DNA from: JBEKVE01 sp049514335
Lineage (GTDB): Bacteria; Actinomycetota; Acidimicrobiia; Acidimicrobiales; UBA8190
Length of the DNA stretch: 7,606 nucleotides
Direction: 5' to 3'
NCBI GenBank assembly: GCA_049514335.1
Contig: JBEKVE010000174.1
Span: 1 to 7,606, forward strand
The translations under genes and the position numbers were made by a program. Positions within the stretch are counted from its first letter, which is position 1. Each line of letters begins with the position of its first letter. The notes beneath the pieces were generated by a model, which was given only the letters and a program-made list of their open reading frames with translations, did not search any database and was not told the origin of the DNA. Positions 1 to 5,247 of this stretch are shown here, one piece after another.

Positions 1-893
1 AGCCAGAGCGCCAGGCGCCGAAGGTTCACGAAGAACAGGACCAGCCCGAAGAGCAGGAGGATGCCACCCGCAACTGCCAGCGCCCTACCGCCCGCTCCGA
101 GGCCCGTAAAGGCCAGGCTGGAGGAGGGAGCCCGCACCACCGTGGACCCGCCACCGCCGGTGCCCGACGAGCCCGAGGAACCGCTTCCGCCCGACCCCGA
201 CGAGCGAGTGGAGGGTGCCGTGGTGCCCGTCGACCCTGGAGCAGTGGTGCCCGTCGACCCCGGGGAGGTGGTGAGCGGCGAGCCGGGGGTAGTCGTCGTG
301 CTGCCCGGAGGCAGGCTGTTGGCGCCCTCGAAGGAGATCGGGGCCGACACGACCTGCTGCGCCGTGTCGTAGAAGACCAGGGAGCACGTGACGCCCGCCG
401 CCTGCTGGGCCGGCGAGGGCGGGCACGGGTAGTTCTGGGCGTCGGCTCGGGGGTGCGCGCCACCCGAGTCGGGGTGGCTGCACCCGCCGAACACGGAGTA
501 GACGCTGCACGGGGGGCCGAGCTTGCGGCTCTCGTGGACGGTGTACGTCGTGAACATGGTCCCCTGGGCCGAGGTGTGCACGATGTGCTTGAGCGACGGG
601 GCGCTGCAGCCGTCCGGGATCCTCATGTCGAATGGCGGGCCGACCAGGTCGGTGGGCTCGCCCGGCGTGTCATTGCACTCCAGCACGTAGCCGTAGGCGT
701 TGGCGGCGAGCCCGTTGGCGGACACGTTGACCGTCTCACGCTGAACGAGATTGGTGGTCTTGCTCACGAAGAGGGCGCCCGAGGCGAAGGCCTGGGCGCT
801 CCAGAAGCACACGACCCCACCGGCCATCAGCGCGACGGCGACCAACCCCTGGCGGAAGAAGCGCCCCCGTGACTTCCACTCGCTCTTGGCCAT
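1..893 (-). CDS. Secreted LAFTG-anchored surface protein, remotely neocarzinostatin-like (C-terminus cut by window edge)
   Basis: Seen: the ATG at 893-891 opens about 297 codons that run off the left edge. Residues 1-38 form a signal peptide: basic start (KSRGRFFR), hydrophobic core, then AQAFA before the probable cleavage site. Residues 39-190 are a beta-rich domain with six Cys (73, 96, 129, 138, 157, 170), so up to three disulfides are possible. Residues about 191-250 are a Ser/Thr/Pro/Gly stalk. LAFTG at 260-264, a hydrophobic helix at about 271-291 and Arg-Arg at 292-293 form a tripartite sorting signal, so few codons should be missing. Known: class E sortases of actinobacteria use LAxTG. 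Inference: exported and linked to the cell wall. The pattern of a VNVSANGLAAN-like strand, a Cys after it and a closing ISFEG strand recalls the neocarzinostatin fold, which is a weak resemblance. The start lacks a close Shine-Dalgarno; GAGGGGG lies 12 bases upstream. It is the third minus-strand gene after the kinase, 126 bases behind gene 2, so it may share that transcript or have its own promoter. Ligand unknown. Confidence 0.85.
   Translation of the reverse strand, partial: MAKSEWKSRGRFFRQGLVAVALMAGGVVCFWSAQAFASGALFVSKTTNLVQRETVNVSANGLAANAYGYVLECNDTPGEPTDLVGPPFDMRIPDGCSAPSLKHIVHTSAQGTMFTTYTVHESRKLGPPCSVYSVFGGCSHPDSGGAHPRADAQNYPCPPSPAQQAAGVTCSLVFYDTAQQVVSAPISFEGANSLPPGSTTTTPGSPLTTSPGSTGTTAPGSTGTTAPSTRSSGSGGSGSSGSSGTGGGGSTVVRAPSSSLAFTGLGAGGRALAVAGGILLLFGLVLFFVNLRRLALW
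102..116 (-). other. LAFTG sortase recognition motif
   Basis: These five codons encode Leu-Ala-Phe-Thr-Gly at residues 260-264 of the leftmost protein. They are followed by a small flexible stretch, a hydrophobic helix and two Arg. The order motif, helix, positive charge is that of a cell-wall sorting signal. Ala at the second position fits the LAxTG preference of class E sortases better than the classic LPxTG. No sortase gene lies in the window. Confidence 0.7.
213..260 (-). repeat. Two 24-base tandem units in the stalk (GSTGTTAP x2)
   Basis: Two adjacent 24-base units, differing at few positions, encode GSTGTTAP twice (residues 212-227) in the Thr-rich stalk of the leftmost surface protein. 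Such a segment would act as an extended, possibly glycosylated spacer between the folded domain and the wall anchor. Confidence 0.7.
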
Positions 894-988
894 GAACCCC
901 GGATTCCCCCTCGGCATCCCGACTCGCTACCGAGCAAGCCGGAGACACCACGGAGCGTGGCGCGCGCTTTCGGCACGTGTCGCCGTCA

Positions 989-1006
989 CCATACGACCCT
1001 GTATGG
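989..1006. promoter_or_regulatory. Short inverted repeat between the two minus-strand surface and membrane genes
   Basis: CCATAC and GTATGG form perfect 6-base arms around a 6-base spacer (GACCCT). The site lies 14 bases past the stop of the membrane protein gene and about 95 bases before the start of the next gene. It could be an operator for the downstream gene or a weak transcript-end hairpin. There is no T-run, so a classic terminator is unlikely. The minus strand also has TTGACG overlapping the TGA stop at 1020-1022, but no well-spaced -10 box follows it. Confidence 0.3.
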
Positions 1007-1019
1007 GCAGGTAGAACCG

Positions 1020-2141
1020 TCAATTCTGACGATCCTTCAAGGCCCGGCTCAGGTGCTGGTGAAGAGGCCTTTTCCGGGCCGTCGGGAGGAGGCTAACCGG
1101 CCGGCGTCGTGTCGTCGGGGGCGCCGGTGGGACGGCCGTCGGGAGGCGGGGTGCCGAGGCCGTCGGGGGCCGCCGTGGTGCGGCTGTCGGGGGCCGCCGT
1201 GGTGCGGCTGTCGGGGGCCGCCGTGGTGCGGCTGTCGGGGGCCGCCGTGGTGCGGCTGTCGGGGGCCGCCGTGGTGCGGCTGTGACCTCGTCGCGGGGGT
1301 CCTCGTCCACCACCACGATCTGGGCCAGGAGCACGTCGTCGTCGTAGTCGTCGAGCTCCTCCTCATTGGGGGCCGGTGTCAGGTACCCGAGCGCCAGGCC
1401 GGCGGCGCTGGCCACCACCAGGAGGGGCAGCCAGTGCCCGGGCCCGGCCGTGAAGATTCCCACGGCGGCGAGCGTGAACGTGAGGATGAGGCCGACCCCG
1501 AACCCCGGGATGAGGAAACGCACACCGCGCAGCCAGCGGTTCTGGGGAAGGGTGTGGCGTGAGAGTGCGACGAGCGCCAACACGAGCGACGACACGGTGA
1601 GAACGAGCACGGCCAGGCCGAACAACCCGTAGACGGACTGCAGCGAACCGTGCACGTTGGTGACGAGCCCTTGCGAAGCCACCTTCTCGCCATTGGGCCC
1701 GAGCAGTGTCACGGTGCCCACCACCAGGCCGGTGGCCTGGCTGCCGAGGCCCCCCATGGACACCGGGAAGACGAGCGTCTTCGTGCTCCGAGCAGGGATG
1801 ACCAGTGCGACGTCGGTGTCGTAGGAGAACAGCGGAAGCGCCAGGACCTCGCCCTCCAGGCGGACCGAGGAAACACGCACAGGCGACGAAGTGTGGTTGT
1901 CCACGCGCAAGCGGACCTGGGCGAGGCGCGTGCCGTAGAGCTGGACCGGATGCGCGTCGGAAGAGGTGGCGACGGACTGCCCGTTCACCGTCGCGCTGAA
2001 CGACACGCCGCCCTCGGCGGCGGCCGCAGTAGGCGCCACGAGGCCGGTGAGCAGGACCGTCATGGCCAGCACGCCGAAGCTGGCCACCCACGAGCGCATC
2101 CGCCGTGAGATCGGTGGTGAGCTGTTGCGCGCGGCGGACAT
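1020..2141 (-). CDS. Membrane protein with outer beta domain, three helices and PRRPPT-repeat cytoplasmic tail; likely kinase partner
   Basis: No known family is recognised. Seen in 373 residues: a signal peptide at about 1-43 (basic start, hydrophobic core, ending TAAAA); a beta-rich domain at about 44-169; membrane helices at about 170-193, 208-231 and 237-254; an acidic patch EEELDDYDDD at 260-269; then five TAAPRRPP units (287-326) and a basic end. By the positive-inside rule the 194-207 loop and the tail are cytoplasmic. The ATG at 2141 is one base after the kinase TGA (TGA-G-ATG), with a G-rich stretch upstream that could bind the ribosome; this supports translational coupling and this start. 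An alternative ATG at 2099 gives a shorter leader. The plan of outer domain plus three helices matches the C-terminal half of the kinase next door. Inference: it forms a complex with that kinase, and its tail, rich in Thr after Arg-Arg-Pro-Pro, may be a phosphorylation target. Confidence 0.88.
   Translation of the reverse strand: MSAARNSSPPISRRMRSWVASFGVLAMTVLLTGLVAPTAAAAEGGVSFSATVNGQSVATSSDAHPVQLYGTRLAQVRLRVDNHTSSPVRVSSVRLEGEVLALPLFSYDTDVALVIPARSTKTLVFPVSMGGLGSQATGLVVGTVTLLGPNGEKVASQGLVTNVHGSLQSVYGLFGLAVLVLTVSSLVLALVALSRHTLPQNRWLRGVRFLIPGFGVGLILTFTLAAVGIFTAGPGHWLPLLVVASAAGLALGYLTPAPNEEELDDYDDDVLLAQIVVVDEDPRDEVTAAPRRPPTAAPRRPPTAAPRRPPTAAPRRPPTAAPRRPPTASAPRLPTAVPPAPPTTRRRPVSLLPTARKRPLHQHLSRALKDRQN
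1162..1281 (-). repeat. Five perfect 24-base tandem repeats coding TAAPRRPP
   Basis: The 24-base unit (on the plus strand starting GTCGGGGGCCGCC) occurs five times end to end without a mismatch at 1162, 1186, 1210, 1234 and 1258. In the minus-strand frame each unit gives the eight residues TAAPRRPP in the cytoplasmic tail of the membrane protein. Complete identity at third codon positions suggests recent expansion by slippage or unequal recombination. The copy number could vary between strains. Confidence 0.97.
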
Positions 2142-2142
2142 C

Positions 2143-4011
2143 TCAGCCCACCCCCACCGGCGTGGCCGGCTGCGGAGGCAACGAGCTGCGCCGAGCCACG
2201 AGGACCAACCGGTTGGCCTGCCGGCGCGCCCGCGTGCGGTCGCCGACCTGCCGACCCGCCAGCCCGGTCAGCACCCCCGCCACGGCCCCCAGGACGGCGG
2301 TCAGGACGAGGGAGAACGTCGAGGGAACGGCGATCCCCAGCATCCACCCCCACAATCCGGCCGTGCCCCCGGCCACGGCGCCCACCACCACGAGACCGAT
2401 GACGGCGGCCGTGCGGTTGTCGCGACGGCGACCACGCCGGAGACTGCGGAGAAGCGACTCGGTGTAGGCCACCGCGAACAGGAGCAGGACGATCGCCACC
2501 ACGCCCAGGAATGTGCCGAACGGCGACCGGGTCGAGTCCACGCCGAAGCTGTCGCGCACGCTTCCCTTCGAACCCGAGACCTGGAGTGTGGCGGCCAGTT
2601 TCCCGCCGACGATGTACCGACCGGCACTGGCGTCGAGCGACGTCGAGAACGACGTTCCGTGACGAACAAGGGGCAGTGACGCCGAGCGCACCACGTCGAC
2701 ACCACCGAGAGACAGCGTGAGGCGGACACCTTCGGGTCGACCGACACCGGACGGCACGGTGTCGACGACGACGGGGATCTGGCGGTCGAGGTTGATCGGC
2801 ACGCGCCCGCCGGCGGCCGGATCGTGACCGGCCACCACGACCCACCCGCGTCCGAGGGTCGGTGTGGGGCTCGAGCCCCCCAAGCCGAGCAGCCCGACCA
2901 CGAGGGCGACGAAGGCGACGGCCGCCGCCGCCCACGCCAGCCGCCTCGGGAACGGAGGCGGCGTAACCGGTGCGCGCCGCAGCGGCATCAGGTCGCTCAG
3001 GACGAGACCGGTCCCGGCGGCGCCGCCGGTGTGGATCTCGATGGCGGGACGCACAACCGCGGGCGGTGCGGCGCCGTTCGGGTGGGTGGACGCGGTGGCG
3101 TGCTGGGCCGAGGCCAGGATCGGGCCCGGCTCCCGCAGGCCCACGCCCGTTCGCTCGAGCCAACCGTCACCCCACGACGCACTGGCTGCCTGGCCGAGGG
3201 CGATGCCGAACTCCTCAGCAGACTCGAAGCGCGCTGCGGGATCCCTGGCGATGGCCTTCATGACGACGTCGGCCAGGTGCGCGGGGACCGCCGGTGCCAC
3301 GTCGCCGAGCGGCGAGGGGTCCTCGTTGACGTGCCGGAGCACGATGGCGAGCGAGCCACCCTCCTCGGGGTAGGGGAGGCGCCCCGAAAGGAGCTCGTAC
3401 AACATCACACCGCCGGCGTAGACGTCAGTGGGCGGTCCGAGGTCGACGCCGCTCGCCTGCTCGGGAGCCATGTAGGCAGGCGTCCCCAACAGCTCTCCCT
3501 GGCGCGTTGCCAGCGCGTCGTCGTCACCGAGGACGCGGGCGATGCCGAAGTCGGTCACCTTCAGCACACCGTCCGCCCCGAAGAGCATATTCTCGGGCTT
3601 CATGTCACGGTGCAGCACGCCGTGACGGTGCGCACCGTTCAGGCCCGAGCACGCCACGAGAGCGACGGCGCACGCAGTGGGCTGATCGAATCCACGATCC
3701 ACGAACCGCCGCCACACCGTTCCACCGGCCAGGCGCTCCATGACAAGGATGCACGCGTCGTCGTGCTCGACGTAGTCGTAGACTGGCACGATGTGGGGGT
3801 GGTCGATGGACGCGAGAACCTGCGCCTCTGACAAGAACCGTGCCCGCACCACGTCGTTGCTAACGAGGCCGGGGGACAGCAGCTTGATGGCGACCTCGCG
3901 GCCCAGCTGGCGGTGGCGGCCGGCCAGCACGACGCCGAACGCGCCGCGTCCAAGCTCCGCTCCTACCTCGTATCCCGGCAGGGCCGCGCCCAGGGTGCCT
4001 TCGATTTCCAC
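2143..4011 (-). CDS. PknB-type transmembrane Ser/Thr protein kinase with outer sensor domain and four membrane helices
   Basis: Phosphorylates Ser/Thr on partner proteins in response to an unknown outer signal. Numbering is from the GTG at 4011. Kinase domain about 14-272: glycine loop GRGAFG 21-26, ATP lysine K43 in VAIK, catalytic HRDMKPEN 134-141 (D136, K138, N141), DFG 154-156, and GTPAYMAPE 176-184 closing the activation loop. All key catalytic residues are present, so it should be active. The HRD arginine marks it as an RD kinase, of the kind activated by loop phosphorylation. A linker (about 273-357) leads to helix 1 (358-379), an outer domain (about 380-498), then helices at about 499-517, 533-559 and 564-585 and a basic cytoplasmic end. 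Most PknB relatives have one helix and PASTA or other sensors; the three extra helices are unusual. GAGGAG at 4016-4021 sits 4 bases before the GTG. A TTG at 4014 would add one residue but is too close to GAGGAG. First gene of a minus-strand unit, divergent from the FHA-cyclase. Confidence 0.95.
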   Translation of the reverse strand: MEIEGTLGAALPGYEVGAELGRGAFGVVLAGRHRQLGREVAIKLLSPGLVSNDVVRARFLSEAQVLASIDHPHIVPVYDYVEHDDACILVMERLAGGTVWRRFVDRGFDQPTACAVALVACSGLNGAHRHGVLHRDMKPENMLFGADGVLKVTDFGIARVLGDDDALATRQGELLGTPAYMAPEQASGVDLGPPTDVYAGGVMLYELLSGRLPYPEEGGSLAIVLRHVNEDPSPLGDVAPAVPAHLADVVMKAIARDPAARFESAEEFGIALGQAASASWGDGWLERTGVGLREPGPILASAQHATASTHPNGAAPPAVVRPAIEIHTGGAAGTGLVLSDLMPLRRAPVTPPPFPRRLAWAAAAVAFVALVVGLLGLGGSSPTPTLGRGWVVVAGHDPAAGGRVPINLDRQIPVVVDTVPSGVGRPEGVRLTLSLGGVDVVRSASLPLVRHGTSFSTSLDASAGRYIVGGKLAATLQVSGSKGSVRDSFGVDSTRSPFGTFLGVVAIVLLLFAVAYTESLLRSLRRGRRRDNRTAAVIGLVVVGAVAGGTAGLWGWMLGIAVPSTFSLVLTAVLGAVAGVLTGLAGRQVGDRTRARRQANRLVLVARRSSLPPQPATPVGVG

Positions 4012-4177
4012 CAAGCTCCTCGGATGGCGAGCCCCCCGACGACCTGCCCCCGCAGGCCGTGCCGCCAGCTCCCCTCGCCGGCCCGTGGGCCCGCGAAAAA
4101 CGATATCGCAGGGGGTTTCCTTATCTGTGCCCTCGCGCTTACATATGTCGGTGCCTAGCTACGCCACCCCCGTCCCC

Positions 4178-4195
4178 GGCGCCGTCCGGGGCGCC
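4178..4195 (+). promoter_or_regulatory. GC-rich hairpin in the probable cyclase leader
   Basis: GGCGCC (4178-4183) and GGCGCC (4190-4195) can pair around the loop GTCCGG. Three more G-C pairs form beyond one mismatch (4174-4176 with 4197-4199). It sits about 70 bases before the cyclase start. If transcription begins in the AT-richer island, this stem would be in the leader RNA and could slow or attenuate expression. In very GC-rich DNA such stems also arise by chance. Confidence 0.3.
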
Positions 4196-4252
4196 CGGGT
4201 TCGATGGGTCGCCTGCCTTGCCATGGGTGCACCCGACGCCCCCCAGCCCGGT

Positions 4253-4261
4253 GGAGGAGGA
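4253..4261 (+). promoter_or_regulatory. Strong ribosome binding site fixing the cyclase GTG start
   Basis: GGAGGAGGA is a near-ideal Shine-Dalgarno and ends 5 bases before the GTG at 4267. It decides the start against an in-frame ATG at 4204, which would add 21 Pro/Arg-rich residues and would place this site inside the coding region. Confidence 0.85.
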
Positions 4262-4266
4262 ATCCT

Positions 4267-5235
4267 GTGAGCGAGGACGTGCAAAGCCCTGCAGGCGGGG
4301 GGCCCGTCGGACACGTGGTGGTCGATCCCGGTAGCGAGGGCGAGTCCACCGTCGCCGTCATGGACCGGCTCTTCGTGGGGCGGGAGTGTGCCGGCGTCGA
4401 TGACGCCCACCGGATCCTGCTCGCCGACGACCTCGCCATCTCCCGCAACCATCTCGAGATCAGGGTGGACCCCGAGCTGTCGAGCGCCGTCGTCGTCGAC
4501 ACCTCGAGCAACGGTGTCCGGGTGAACGGGATCCGCATCGAACGGTCCGTGGCGGTGCCGCTCCACAGCGGCGACCGCATCCAAGTCGGTGGGCACGTGC
4601 TCGAGTTCCGTGGCGCCACGGTCACCCCCCAGCGACCTGAGTCGTCGGGGCAGCGCTCGACGGTATCGGTGGCGACGCCTATGACCATGGCGATGATCGT
4701 GGGGGACCTCATCAACTTCTCCACCGTGTCCGAGACAGCGGACCAGCAGATCCTGATGCGCGATGTCCACGACCTCTACACCCACCTCCGCGAGCTCCTC
4801 GCCCAGCACCAAGGGACGCTGGTCGACTACGTCGGGGATGCCTTCTTCGCCAGCTGGGAGTTCGAGGTCGACCCTGCCGCCGCCGGCAATGCCCTGCGCT
4901 TCGCTCTGGCTGCCAGTGAGCTCGTCAAGGAGCGCACCGCCGGCTACGAGCTGCGCTATGCCGACGGGGCCCCGCTGCGCATGGGGTGGGGAGCCACCAT
5001 GGGATCCGTCGTCATGCAGCTCATGCCCGGCTCGGTCGTGATGGTGCTCGGAGACGCGGTGAATCTCGGATTCCGGATCTCGAGCATCGCCGGGCGCGAA
5101 GGTCGTCCTGACATCCTGGCCACCGAGGCCGTCAAGGAGGCGGCCGACGGGCCGTTCTCGTTCGGCGACCCCGAGAGCGTCACGGTGAAAGGCCGGGTCG
5201 GCGTCGAGACGATCTACGGCGTCTTCCCCCGGTAG
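4267..5235 (+). CDS. FHA domain plus class III nucleotidyl cyclase with altered substrate-selecting residues
   Basis: A soluble 322-residue protein with no signal peptide or helix. FHA domain about 15-115: GR 38-39, SRNH 59-62, SNG 81-83, NG 87-88 and a closing GDRIQVGGHVLEF, all hallmarks of a phospho-Thr reader. A linker (about 116-138) leads to a class III cyclase domain (about 139-285). Its metal-binding Asp are D147 (in VGDLINFS) and D191 (in YVGDAF); the transition-state residues are N266 and R270 (in GDAVNLGFR). The spacing of these sites matches the order known from Rv1625c. However, the adenine-selecting Lys position is D187 and its partner Asp/Thr position is M259. So catalysis is plausible, but the substrate (ATP, GTP or other) is uncertain and it could be regulatory. 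Class III domains work as dimers. Inference: the FHA domain docks on Thr phosphorylated by the divergent kinase or on the repeat tail of its partner, linking kinase state to cyclic nucleotide output. Confidence 0.93.
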   Translation: MSEDVQSPAGGGPVGHVVVDPGSEGESTVAVMDRLFVGRECAGVDDAHRILLADDLAISRNHLEIRVDPELSSAVVVDTSSNGVRVNGIRIERSVAVPLHSGDRIQVGGHVLEFRGATVTPQRPESSGQRSTVSVATPMTMAMIVGDLINFSTVSETADQQILMRDVHDLYTHLRELLAQHQGTLVDYVGDAFFASWEFEVDPAAAGNALRFALAASELVKERTAGYELRYADGAPLRMGWGATMGSVVMQLMPGSVVMVLGDAVNLGFRISSIAGREGRPDILATEAVKEAADGPFSFGDPESVTVKGRVGVETIYGVFPR

Positions 5236-5247
5236 CACGGCGTCCGT

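Larger units (their letters stand above)
4012..4266. promoter_or_regulatory. Divergent intergenic region between kinase and FHA-cyclase
   Basis: About 255 bases separate the two divergent starts, so both promoters should lie here. Most of it is GC-rich. The exception is an AT-richer island at about 4095-4160, which holds the perfect 8-base palindromes CGATATCG (4101-4108) and ACATATGT (4141-4148). A 10-base palindrome, GGGTGCACCC, lies at 4225-4234 in the likely cyclase leader. I could not assign convincing -35/-10 pairs on either strand, so the promoter placement is an inference from base composition and gene direction. No credible small gene was seen. Confidence 0.5.

Noticed and set aside
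1162..1281. CRISPR array
   Set aside because: The 24-base units abut with no spacers and are in frame within a gene.
1162..1281. G-quadruplex from the GGGGG runs of the 24-base repeats
   Set aside because: Runs are separated by about 19 bases, longer than canonical loops, and are explained by coding repeats.
957..1562. Plus-strand open frame with repeated Cys/Trp units (GPPWCGCR)
   Set aside because: The repeats are just the antisense reading of the 24-base PRRPPT array; the rest is featureless and no ribosome binding site is evident.
2060..3163. Long minus-strand open frame overlapping kinase and partner genes
   Set aside because: Arg/Gly/Ala-rich composition without motifs; the overlapped frames hold the kinase C-terminal helices and a signal peptide.
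2824..3831. Long plus-strand open frame antisense to the kinase
   Set aside because: It is the shadow of a kinase gene with clear catalytic motifs; the product is low-complexity Arg/Gly/His-rich with no domain, as expected from GC-rich antisense.
2143..4011. Pseudokinase
   Set aside because: Glycine loop, VAIK lysine, HRD, DFG and APE motifs are all intact.
4204..4266. In-frame upstream ATG extending the cyclase by 21 residues
   Set aside because: The extension is Pro/Arg-rich, unlike an FHA start, and would contain the excellent Shine-Dalgarno at 4253-4261 that serves the GTG at 4267.
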